A stretch of 64,000 nt of DNA from Streptomyces sp. SJL17-4 (GTDB lineage Bacteria > Actinomycetota > Actinomycetes > Streptomycetales > Streptomycetaceae): positions 3,782,001 through 3,846,000 of the forward strand of contig NZ_CP104578.1 in assembly GCF_036826855.1 (NCBI RefSeq), given 5' to 3'. Below the pieces are notes generated by a model. It was not told the origin of the DNA. It did not search any database and saw only the letters and a list, made by a program, of their open reading frames with translations. Below are positions 1 to 7,716 of the stretch, piece by piece. How positions within the stretch are numbered: the first letter of the stretch is position 1; the number at the start of each line of letters is the position of its first letter. The translations under genes and the position numbers were made by a program.

Positions 1-670
1 CCGTCACGTAGTGGGCGGTCGCGCCGATCAGCTTCACGCCGCGCTCGTGCGCCTGGTGGTAGGGCTTGGCGCCCTTGAAGCTGGGGAGGAAGGAGTGGTG
101 GATGTTGATGATCCGCCCGGAGAGCTGCTTGCAGAGCTCGTCGGAGAGGACCTGCATGTAGCGGGCGAGGACGACCAGCTCGACGTTCTCCTCGCGGACC
201 AGGTCCAGGAGCTCGGCCTCGGCCGCCGCCTTGGTGTCCTTGGTGACGGGGATGTGCCGGAAGGGCAGCCCGTACGAGCCGACGAGTTCCTCGAAGTCGG
301 TGTGGTTGGAGACGACGGCGACGATCTCGACCGGCAGCGCGCCGATCCGCGAGCGGAACAGCAGATCGTTCAGACAGTGGCCGAACTTCGACACCATGAG
401 GACGATCCGCATCCGCTGGTCGGCGCGGTTGATCTGCCAGTCCATCGCGAAGGAGTCGCCGACGGCGGCGAAGCTGGCGCGCAGCTTGTCGACGTTCACG
501 GGGGCCTCGGCCGAGAAGTGGACGCGCATGAAGAAGAGCCCGGTGTCGCGGTCTCCGAACTGCTGACTGTCCTCGATGTTGCACCCGGTGATGAAGAGGT
601 AGCTCGACACGGCGTGCACGATGCCCTGCTTGTCGGGGCACGAGAGGGTGAGGACGTACTGGTCGGTCAT
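1..670 (-). CDS. purU: Formyltetrahydrofolate deformylase, 3' end outside window
   Basis: This enzyme hydrolyses 10-formyl-THF to THF and formate, balancing the cytosolic one-carbon pool and feeding formate to purine synthesis. The visible 223 codons start at ATG 670 (MTDQYVLTLSCPDKQGIV). They hold an N-terminal ACT domain (about residues 5-80) followed by the formyltransferase fold, with the substrate-loop motif NIHHSFLPSFKGA near residue 195 and IGATAHYVT at the window edge. The family is about 285-295 residues long, so some 65 residues, including the conserved catalytic Asp region, lie upstream of base 1. Assignment is firm; completeness cannot be judged. Confidence 0.93.
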   Translation of the reverse strand, partial: MTDQYVLTLSCPDKQGIVHAVSSYLFITGCNIEDSQQFGDRDTGLFFMRVHFSAEAPVNVDKLRASFAAVGDSFAMDWQINRADQRMRIVLMVSKFGHCLNDLLFRSRIGALPVEIVAVVSNHTDFEELVGSYGLPFRHIPVTKDTKAAAEAELLDLVREENVELVVLARYMQVLSDELCKQLSGRIINIHHSFLPSFKGAKPYHQAHERGVKLIGATAHYVT

Positions 671-716
671 CCCGTCAGCCTGCCATATCCGGAGGTGCGC
701 GGTGACCCGCCGTCCG

Positions 717-1223
717 TCAGACGGACCCCGTCATGATGTGCAGCACGTCGAGGGAGCGCGGCGGCGTGTCCGGGTCCTCCCCGTCCGCCTGCGCGAGGCG
801 TACGTGGGCCTCGCGGGCGGCCCGTACGGCCTCCGGCCACCCGGGGTGCTGGAGATAGGCGGAGACGGGGGCGTCGGGGCCCACCTGGTGCATGATGCGC
901 AGCACCCGGAGGACGGCGACGTCGACGAGGGCGGCCTCGCCGGTGTCGCGGAAGATCGCGCCGACGTACTTCTCGGCGGACCAGTTGTCGAGCCAGGTGT
1001 CCTCGACCAGGCGGTAGACGGCGTCGGTGACGTCGCCGTACCCGTCGAGGCCGGCCAGCCAGGTGGTCTCGTGGAACCCTGGGTCGGAGAGCATGTGCAG
1101 CGCCGAGCGCACGTTGCTGCGCCAGCGCCACCACGGCATGTCGTTGAGCGGCATGCCGCCCATGGTGGAGGAGCGACGGCCGCGACGGGAAGAGTTAACC
1201 GAACCGGAGACTGGACTGGACAC
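717..1223 (-). CDS. Conserved hypothetical protein (SCO4402-like)
   Basis: The 168-residue protein is soluble, Trp-rich and Arg-rich near the N-terminus (PLNDMPWWRWRSNVRSALHM), and then mostly helical. It has no signal peptide, membrane segment or catalytic motif that I recognise. I recall close homologues across Streptomyces under a family named after SCO4402, but could not check this. GTG 1223 is chosen because the N-terminal SSPVSGSVNSSRRGRRS stretch looks coding; ATG 1163 or 1154 are possible alternatives with equally weak ribosome sites. It lies just upstream of purU on the same strand with a 46-bp gap, so cotranscription is possible. Function unknown. Confidence 0.7.
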   Translation of the reverse strand: MSSPVSGSVNSSRRGRRSSTMGGMPLNDMPWWRWRSNVRSALHMLSDPGFHETTWLAGLDGYGDVTDAVYRLVEDTWLDNWSAEKYVGAIFRDTGEAALVDVAVLRVLRIMHQVGPDAPVSAYLQHPGWPEAVRAAREAHVRLAQADGEDPDTPPRSLDVLHIMTGSV

Positions 1224-1343
1224 GTTTCGATCGTACGTTCCCCTGTCCGGTAACCGGAGTCGCCCCCTCGCAGCCCCCGTAATTCACCTTCGCGTCACCC
1301 CCCGTTGAGCCGTGCTCACTCCCGCGTTACCCATGAGGCGGAA

Positions 1344-2651
1344 ATGTGCGTGTCCATGACCGGAAGGCGACTGACCTCACTCCTCGCGTACGTCACGACC
1401 GCGACGGCCGGAGCTTCGTTGCTCACCGGTTGTGGCGTGCTCCCTGGAACCACGGGGGGTTCCAGGGAGCCCGTCACCGTCATGACGTGGGCTCCCGACC
1501 AGACCCGCGCCACCAATATGCCCGGAATGCCCGCCATGGCGCAGACCTTCGCGCGCTGGGTCAACTCCCAGGGCGGCATCGACGGCCACGAGCTGCGCAT
1601 CCTCACCTGCAACGAGCACAACACCACCGCCGGCGCCGCCGCCTGCGCCCGCCGCGCCGTCCGCGAGAAGGCGGTCGCCGTCGTCGGCTCGTACAGCCAG
1701 AACGGGCGCGCCTTCATGGCCCCCCTGGAGGCCGCGGGCATCCCGTACATCGGCGGCTACGGCATATCCGAGGACGAGTTCACCAGCCCGCTCTCCTACC
1801 CCGTCAACGGCGGCCAGGCGTCCCTCGTCGCCGGTCACGGCATGCAGCTCGCCGAGGCCTGCCGCAAGGTCTCCCTCGTCCGGCCCGACACCCTCGCCGG
1901 CGACAAGCTCCCCGACCTCCTCAACTCGGGCCTCCGCAAGGCGAGCCACCGCAGCGCCATCGACATCCCCGCCGTCGAGGACGCCGCCGAGTACACCGAG
2001 TCCGCCACCCAGGCCCGCGAGAAGGCCGGCGACGAGGACGGCTGCGTCACCGCCGTGCTCGGCGAGCGCACCCAGACCTTCTTCGACTCCTTCCGCCGCC
2101 TCCCGGAGCGGGAGAGCGACGGCGCCGGAGGGAACGGCGACGACGGGAAGGGCGAGAAGGACGGCGTCCGGATCTCCTCCGTCCTCGGCAGCGTCGGCCA
2201 GCCCGTGATCGACCGCACCGGCGGCGCCCACAGCCCCTTCGAGGGCGCGTTCGTCACCGGCTGGTACCCGGAGGCGTCCGACCAGAGCTGGGCGCCGATG
2301 CGGAAGGTCATCCGGGAGCACGCCTTCGCCGACAACCGGGTCGACCCGGCCGACGCGGGCGTCCAGACCACCTGGATCGCCTACACGGTCCTCAAGGAGG
2401 TCGTCGAGTCGCTCGACGCCGACAAGATCACGGCCACCCGGATCGCGTACGCCCTCGACCGGGGCGCGCGGATCGACACCGGCGGCCTGACCCCGACCCT
2501 GCGCTGGAAGTACGAGGACCTGCTCGGCGCCCCGGGCTTCCCCCGGATCGTCAACCACGAGGTGACGTTCCAGGTGGTCCGCAAGGGGCAGCTGGTGGCG
2601 CAGCGGCCCGGCTTCGTCGACGTCGGCGAGACCGTGCTGACCGCCCCCTGA
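1344..2651 (+). CDS. ABC transporter solute-binding lipoprotein (type 1 fold)
   Basis: An exported lipoprotein with a short basic N-terminus, a hydrophobic segment and the lipobox LLTGC, so it is probably anchored to the outer face of the membrane. The mature part resembles the branched-chain amino-acid/amide-type periplasmic binding fold: QTFARWVNSQGGIDGHELRI and AVVGSYSQNGRAFMAPLEAAGIPYIGG carry the typical lobe-1 landmarks. An acidic Gly/Glu/Lys-rich loop (around GAGGNGDDGKGEKDG) interrupts lobe 2. No permease or ATPase gene is adjacent, so it may be an orphan receptor. ATG 1344 has GAGG six bases upstream; ATG 1356 is an alternative. The ligand cannot be inferred. Confidence 0.8.
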   Translation: MCVSMTGRRLTSLLAYVTTATAGASLLTGCGVLPGTTGGSREPVTVMTWAPDQTRATNMPGMPAMAQTFARWVNSQGGIDGHELRILTCNEHNTTAGAAACARRAVREKAVAVVGSYSQNGRAFMAPLEAAGIPYIGGYGISEDEFTSPLSYPVNGGQASLVAGHGMQLAEACRKVSLVRPDTLAGDKLPDLLNSGLRKASHRSAIDIPAVEDAAEYTESATQAREKAGDEDGCVTAVLGERTQTFFDSFRRLPERESDGAGGNGDDGKGEKDGVRISSVLGSVGQPVIDRTGGAHSPFEGAFVTGWYPEASDQSWAPMRKVIREHAFADNRVDPADAGVQTTWIAYTVLKEVVESLDADKITATRIAYALDRGARIDTGGLTPTLRWKYEDLLGAPGFPRIVNHEVTFQVVRKGQLVAQRPGFVDVGETVLTAP

Positions 2652-2671
2652 GCCCTTCCCCCGCCCCGGCC

Positions 2672-2697
2672 GTAGCTGTAGCCGTAGCTACAGCTAC
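2672..2697. terminator. Hairpin between convergent genes, built from AGCTAC hexamers
   Basis: GTAGCTGTAGC and GCTACAGCTAC form a perfect 11-bp stem with a CGTA loop. The hairpin lies within a run of GTAGCN/AGCTAC hexamers between the converging stop codons at 2651 and 2706. It lacks a U-tract, as is usual in Streptomyces, and could serve both directions. Confidence 0.6.
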
Positions 2698-2705
2698 AGC
2701 TACCG

Positions 2706-4256
2706 CTACAGCTGGGTGTACGTCCGCTTCGGCAGGCCGTACTTCGTAGCGGTCGGGTTCCACAGCGAGGCCGCCTGCTTCTTGGCCGCGGTGGCCTCGC
2801 CGCTCTTGTTGTTCGCCGCCTGCAGCTGGTTGGTCGAGCGGGCCTTGCCGCCCTTGCAGGCCTTCTTGGCCTTCATCTGGTCGGCCCAGGCCGCGTAGTG
2901 GTCGTCCGCGGCCGCCGAGGCCTGCCAGGCCTTGGTGAGCGAGGCCGTCAGCGCCGGGTTGTTCGGGATCTTGTCGACCGACAGCGACTGGAGCTTGGTG
3001 ACCAGGCTCCGGCGCTGCTGGGCGGCGCCCCGCAGGTCGCTCGCGGCCTTGTCCAGGTTCTTGCACTGCTTGATGGACTCGACCGAGCTGATCACCGTGT
3101 CACGGCTGTTGCTGCTGGTCGCGAGGAGCTTGCTCAGCTCCTTCGCCTGCGGCTCCGCCGGGTCGGCAGGCTTCTCGGGGGGCGCGGTCGTCGCCTCGCC
3201 GGACGGGACGGCGGAGCTCTCCGCCACGGTCTGGGGGCCCTTCTCGGGGTCCTTGCCCTCGTCGCCGCCGCTGAGCAGCGCACCGGCGCCCAGGCCGACG
3301 ACGGCGCAGCCGACGACGACGGCGGCGATCAGCGCGACCGGGGACTTGCGGCGCGGGGGCTCGGGGTCGGCGCCGTCGTCGTAGTAGGCACCCTGGTACG
3401 CGTACTGCTGAGGGGGCGCCGGCGGCTGCTGGTGGTGCTGCGGCGGCTGATGCTGCTGGTACGGGGCCGGGGCGGGCTGCTGGTACGCCTGCGCGTGCGG
3501 CTGCTGCGGAGCCTGCGGCGCCCGCGGGGCCTCCGTACGGAAGAGGTTGTCGAACTCGGCGGGCGGCTGCCGCTCACCGGGCTCCTGCGCCGGTACGGGG
3601 GCGATGTACTGGGTCGCGTCGGAGGCGCCCGCGGGCCCGGGGCCCTGCGCCTGGAGCGGCCCGGTGCCCAGGAACTGGGTCTGGGCGCCCCCGCCCTGCT
3701 GCGGCGGCACGGGGGCGATGTGCTGGGTGGCCTGCATGTCCCCGGCCGGCGGCGGATAGCCGTACCCGGGCCGGGGCCCGGCCGGCGGCATCCCGGCCTG
3801 GGCCTGCGGCATCCCGCCGGGCGCCTGCTGCGGGTACCCGTAGCCCGGCTGCGGACCCGGCTGGTGCCCCGGCGCCTGCGGCATCCCGCCCTGCGCGGGG
3901 GGCATCCCGCCCTGGACCGGCGACACCGGCGGCATCCCGCCCGGGACCGGGGCTATGTGCTGGGTCGCCTGCATGTCGGCGCCACCCGGGGCGCCCGGCC
4001 CCGGGTAGCCGTAGCCGGGCTGCGGCGGCGCGCCCTGCGGCGGGATCGGCGCCAGGTACTGGGTGGACTGCATGTCGGCGGCGCCGCCCGGCGCGGCCTC
4101 CGGAGGCAGGGGCTGCGCGGGCGGCAGCGGCTGTCCGCCCGGCGCCGCGCCGGCGGGACCCCAGGCGCCACCGTACGGCTGTGCTCCCCCTTGGGCATTC
4201 TGCGCGGGGGGCACCGCCGGGTACTGCGGCTCCGGACCCTGTCCGTTCTGCGTCAC
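2706..4256 (-). CDS. Pro/Gln/Gly-rich single-pass membrane protein with TQ motifs
   Basis: The 516-residue protein has three parts: a low-complexity Pro/Gln/Gly N-terminal tail (1-300), one membrane segment (about 305-328, VALIAAVVVGCAVVGLGAGALL), and an extracytoplasmic helical C-terminal domain of about 190 residues. The basic residues PRRK before the membrane segment predict a cytosolic tail. Within the tail a motif like DMQATQHIAPVP recurs at about 61-73, 94-106, 173-185 and 212-223, followed by FDNLFRTEA. Such Thr-containing motifs are plausible Ser/Thr-kinase or FHA-domain targets (inference). GTG 4256 has AGGAG upstream. The function of the C-terminal domain is not recognised. Confidence 0.8.
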   Translation of the reverse strand: MTQNGQGPEPQYPAVPPAQNAQGGAQPYGGAWGPAGAAPGGQPLPPAQPLPPEAAPGGAADMQSTQYLAPIPPQGAPPQPGYGYPGPGAPGGADMQATQHIAPVPGGMPPVSPVQGGMPPAQGGMPQAPGHQPGPQPGYGYPQQAPGGMPQAQAGMPPAGPRPGYGYPPPAGDMQATQHIAPVPPQQGGGAQTQFLGTGPLQAQGPGPAGASDATQYIAPVPAQEPGERQPPAEFDNLFRTEAPRAPQAPQQPHAQAYQQPAPAPYQQHQPPQHHQQPPAPPQQYAYQGAYYDDGADPEPPRRKSPVALIAAVVVGCAVVGLGAGALLSGGDEGKDPEKGPQTVAESSAVPSGEATTAPPEKPADPAEPQAKELSKLLATSSNSRDTVISSVESIKQCKNLDKAASDLRGAAQQRRSLVTKLQSLSVDKIPNNPALTASLTKAWQASAAADDHYAAWADQMKAKKACKGGKARSTNQLQAANNKSGEATAAKKQAASLWNPTATKYGLPKRTYTQL

Positions 4257-4379
4257 CGGGACTCCTACTGATGGACCTACGGAATCGTCGGCTCACGCTA
4301 CCGGGTGCGCCCGGGGCTCCGCACACACGTGTGAGCCCGGTTACACGACCTTCTTGAACGGCACCGCTCCCATCAGGGA

Positions 4380-5762
4380 CTACGCCGCATAGAGCTCCAT
4401 GCGCGCCCCGAACTCCCGTACCACCGCCTCCCCGGCATACGGCTCCAGGCGATCCCTCAGGTCGTCCAGGTACTCCGCGCCCCTCGACGACCGCAGCGTG
4501 CCGAGCAGTTCGAGCGCGCGCGTGCCCGTGCGGCAGGCCTGCTCGACCTCGCGCTGCTGGACCTGCGCCGAGGCGAGCAGGGCCAGCCCGATCGCCCGGC
4601 GCCGCGCCCGCGTCTCCGGGTGTCCGGCGATCGACTCCTCCGCCGCCCGCGCGGCGGCCTCCGCCTGCCCCAGGTCCCGGTAGCAGTGCGCCAGTTCGTC
4701 CGCCAGATACGCCTGGTCGAAGTGGGCGATCCACGCCGGGTCGTCGCCCGACTCCGGGTCGGCCCGCTCCAGGGCCCGTACGGCACGGCCCGCCGCCGTC
4801 TCGAAGGCGCTGAGGTCCCCGAGCAGCGCGTGCCCGCGCGCCTCCGCCGCGTGGAACATCGCCTCCGCGCGCGGCGGCACCTTCCCGCGCGCGCCCTCCT
4901 GCGCGGCGCGCGCCAACTGGGCGATCTCCCGCGGGTTCCCGAGCTGGGCGGCGAGGTGGCTCATGGAGGCGGCGAGGACGTAGCCGCCGTAGCCCCGGTC
5001 GCCGGCGGCCTGCGCGAGCCGCAGCGCCTGGATGTAGTACCGCTGGGCCAGGCCCGGTTCGCCCGTGTCCACCGCCATGTACCCGGCGAGTTCGGTCAGT
5101 CGGGCGACCGCCGCGAACAGCTGCCGGCCGACCGCCTCCCGGTACGAGCCGGACAGCATCCCCGACACCACGCTGTTGAGGTAGTGGACGACCACCGGGC
5201 GCACGTGCCCGCTGCCGAACCGCCGGTCGAGGTCGACGAGCGCCGCCGTCATCTCCCGTACGGCCGCGACGTCCGCGACCCCGACGCGCGCCCCCGCCAT
5301 CCGGGCCACGTGCGCGTCCGGGCCCGTGATCAGCCAGTCCCGGCTGGGCTCTACGAGCGCGGAGGCCGCGACCGTGGAGCCGGAGAGGAAGTCGCGGCGG
5401 CCCACGTCGCTGCGCCACAGCTCGCAGACCTGCTCGATCGCCCCGGGCACGGTCGGCGCGAACTGGAGCCCCACCCCGGCCGCGAGGTTGCGGCCGTTGG
5501 CCATGCCGACCTCGTCGATCGTGACCGTACGGCCCAGCTTGCGGCCGAGGGCCTCGGCGATGATCCCCGGCGCGCGCCCGCGCGGCTGCTGCCCGCGCAG
5601 CCAGCGCGCCACCGACGTCTTGTCGTACCGCAGGTCGAGGCCGCGCTCCGCGCCGACCATGTTGACCCTGCGGGCGAGGCCGGCGTTGGAACAGCCCGCC
5701 TCCTGAATGAGCGCCTGGAGCCGTTCGTTGAGCTGTCGCGGAACGAGTGGCCTGGCTGCCAT
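4380..5762 (-). CDS. NsdA-like transcriptional regulator with tetratricopeptide repeats
   Basis: A 460-residue protein with an N-terminal atypical helix-turn-helix (about 5-70: NAGLARRVNMVGAERGL...SVARWLRGQQPRG) and a long helical C-terminal region of tetratricopeptide type (repeated A-x3-A-x2-L patterns from about 200 to 430). The architecture matches the Streptomyces family containing NsdA, a negative regulator of differentiation and antibiotic production. Whether this is nsdA itself or a paralogue cannot be settled by eye. ATG 5762 is preferred over the longer frame because AGGGGG lies seven bases upstream and MAARPLVPRQLNERLQ looks like a natural start. It is transcribed divergently from the primase-domain gene at 6021. 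Confidence 0.8.
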   Translation of the reverse strand: MAARPLVPRQLNERLQALIQEAGCSNAGLARRVNMVGAERGLDLRYDKTSVARWLRGQQPRGRAPGIIAEALGRKLGRTVTIDEVGMANGRNLAAGVGLQFAPTVPGAIEQVCELWRSDVGRRDFLSGSTVAASALVEPSRDWLITGPDAHVARMAGARVGVADVAAVREMTAALVDLDRRFGSGHVRPVVVHYLNSVVSGMLSGSYREAVGRQLFAAVARLTELAGYMAVDTGEPGLAQRYYIQALRLAQAAGDRGYGGYVLAASMSHLAAQLGNPREIAQLARAAQEGARGKVPPRAEAMFHAAEARGHALLGDLSAFETAAGRAVRALERADPESGDDPAWIAHFDQAYLADELAHCYRDLGQAEAAARAAEESIAGHPETRARRRAIGLALLASAQVQQREVEQACRTGTRALELLGTLRSSRGAEYLDDLRDRLEPYAGEAVVREFGARMELYAA

Positions 5763-6020
5763 GAGTACCCCCTGAGGCCGTGCGGTGATCACCGGAGAAG
5801 GGATCACTGCCCGGTGGATATCCGGTCAATGCCGATGTGAACACGCGAAACCGGACACGTCGGTTGCGGCTTCGCCACCGGCGCCCCCACCTGTCCGTAC
5901 CCACCCCAGCTCCCCGGCCCCCCGCGCGCCCCCGCTCGTGCACCGATGCGCCCCGCGTGCAGGATCGATGCCTCACACCGCTCCACGCCCTGGCCGTAAC
6001 CCCAGGTGGCGGGGGAAGTT

Positions 6021-6707
6021 GTGTTCCACGTGGAAGAGACCATCGGAGTCACGGAAGCCGCACAGATCCCCAAGCAGCGCGGTGAGCAGCTGCTGGACAG
6101 TGCCGTGCGGTACGCGGAAGAGCGGCACTGGGACGTGTTTCCCGGGACCTGGTTGGAGGCCGTCGAGGGCCGGGAGCGCTGCTCCTGCGGGGCGGACGCG
6201 TGCGCGCTGCCCGGCGCCCACGCGGTCAGGCCCGACTGGTCGACCCAGGCGACCGGCAGCGGGGTCGGGGCCCGGAGGATGTGGTCGAAGCAGCCGAAGT
6301 CCTCGATCCTGCTGCCGACGGGCCGTACGTTCGACGCGATCGAGGTGCCCGAGTCGGCCGGGTTCCTGGCGCTCGCCCGGATGGAGCGGATGGAGCTGAC
6401 GCTCGGCCCGGTCACCTGCACCCCGGACCGCCGGATGTACTTCTTCGTCCTGCCCGGCGCCGCGACCAAGGTGCCGGACCTCGTCCGCAAGCTCGGCTGG
6501 GTCCCGGCCTCCATCGACCTCACCACCCGCGGCGAGGGCCACTACGTGGCGGCCCCGCCCACCCGTATCGGCGGCAGCGGCGCGGTCCAGTGGGCCCGGC
6601 GCCCCACCCCGGCGAACCGCTGGCTCCCCGACGCCGAGGAACTGATCAGCGCCCTCGCGTACGCGTGTGGCCGGGAAGCGGCGGAGGCGAGGAGCCGCAC
6701 GTCGTGA
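6021..6707 (+). CDS. Short protein with bifunctional primase/polymerase N-terminal-like domain
   Basis: A 228-residue soluble protein resembling the prim-pol domain family of actinobacterial 'bifunctional DNA primase/polymerase' proteins. Landmarks are AVRYAEERHWDVFPGTW, a Cys pair in CSCGADACALPGAHA (possible metal site), DLTTRGEGHYVAAPPTR and the closing NRWLPDAEELI. There is no helicase domain, so a replicative role is doubtful and the exact function is unknown. GTG 6021 is chosen because a GGGGGA run sits just upstream; GTG 6006 and GTG 6030 are in frame. The start codon region is itself a palindrome (see the parS-like site). Confidence 0.72.
   Translation: MFHVEETIGVTEAAQIPKQRGEQLLDSAVRYAEERHWDVFPGTWLEAVEGRERCSCGADACALPGAHAVRPDWSTQATGSGVGARRMWSKQPKSSILLPTGRTFDAIEVPESAGFLALARMERMELTLGPVTCTPDRRMYFFVLPGAATKVPDLVRKLGWVPASIDLTTRGEGHYVAAPPTRIGGSGAVQWARRPTPANRWLPDAEELISALAYACGREAAEARSRTS
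6022..6037. promoter_or_regulatory. parS-like palindrome over the start codon
   Basis: TGTTCCACGTGGAAGA fits TGTTNCACGTGNAACA at 15 of 16 positions. It contains the perfect 12-bp dyad TTCCACGTGGAA (6024-6035). ParB sites in Streptomyces and Bacillus have this form. Binding is unproven, and the match to the preferred Streptomyces form GTTTCACGTGAAAC is only 11 of 14. Confidence 0.4.
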
Positions 6708-6783
6708 CCCTGGGTCCCCGCGGGGCCCGCCCTTAGGGTGGGCCCCGTAAGACACACGGGGACGAACGAGGGGCAGACAGACC

Positions 6784-7716
6784 ATGCCTGACCAGGCATT
6801 TGACGGAGCGTTCGACATGGCGGGCGCCGCACCGGGGGACGGTGCGGCGCCCGCCGTGCGTATCGAGGGCCTGTGGAAGCGATTCGGCCGGCAGATCGCG
6901 GTGAACGGCATCGATCTGGTGCTGCCCGCCGGCAAGTTCATCGGGCTCGTGGGGCCCAACGGCGCCGGCAAGACCACCACCCTCTCGATGATCACCGGCC
7001 TGCTCCGTCCCGACCAGGGACGCATCCAGGTCGCCGGGCACGACGTATGGGCCGACCCCGAGTCGGTCGCCCAGGTCAAGGCCCGGATCGGCATCCTGCC
7101 CGAGGGCCTGCGGCTCTTCGAGCGGCTCTCCGGCCGCGAGCTGCTCGCCTACAGCGGCCGGCTGCGGGGGCTGCCGGGCACCGAGGTCGACAAGAGGGCC
7201 GCGCAGCTCCTCGACGTCCTCGACCTCACCGGCTCCCAGAACAAGCTGGTCGTCGACTACTCGACCGGTATGCGGAAGAAGATCGGGCTCGCGGCGGCGC
7301 TCCTCCACAACCCCGAGGTGCTCTTCCTCGACGAGCCCTTCGAGGGCGTCGACCCGGTCTCCGCGCAGACCATCCGCGGCGTCCTGGAGCGGTACACCGC
7401 CTCCGGCGCCACCGTCGTCTTCTCCAGCCACGTCATGGAGCTCGTCGAGTCCCTCTGCGACTGGGTCGCCGTGATGGCGGCGGGCCGGATCCGCGCCCAG
7501 GGCACGCTCGCGGAGGTACGGGGCGACGCGCCCTCGCTGCAGGCCGCGTTCCTGGAGCTGGTCGGCGCGAACGGCCGCGCGGCGGCCGGCGACTCGCTGG
7601 ACTGGCTGGGCGGCGGGGCGGGAGCTGCCGGTGGGGCCGGTGGCGCTGGTGTGGCCGGTGGCGCCGGTAGTGCTGGTGCGGCTGGTGGCGCTGGTGCTTC
7701 GGGTGGGGCGCAGTGA
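6784..7716 (+). CDS. ABC-2 type exporter, ATP-binding protein
   Basis: A cytosolic ATPase subunit. It shows Walker A GPNGAGKTT (about residue 57-65), the DYSTGMRKKIGLA signature, Walker B EVLFLDEP with FEGVDPVS, and the switch His in FSSHVMELV. It is preceded by a short leader and ends in an unusual low-complexity tail of about 35 Gly/Ala residues (7605-7710), which is not part of the ATPase fold. The stop overlaps the permease start as TGATG, so the two are translationally coupled. Substrate unknown. The start ATG 6784 follows GAGGGGCAGACAGACC. Confidence 0.9.
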   Translation: MPDQAFDGAFDMAGAAPGDGAAPAVRIEGLWKRFGRQIAVNGIDLVLPAGKFIGLVGPNGAGKTTTLSMITGLLRPDQGRIQVAGHDVWADPESVAQVKARIGILPEGLRLFERLSGRELLAYSGRLRGLPGTEVDKRAAQLLDVLDLTGSQNKLVVDYSTGMRKKIGLAAALLHNPEVLFLDEPFEGVDPVSAQTIRGVLERYTASGATVVFSSHVMELVESLCDWVAVMAAGRIRAQGTLAEVRGDAPSLQAAFLELVGANGRAAAGDSLDWLGGGAGAAGGAGGAGVAGGAGSAGAAGGAGASGGAQ

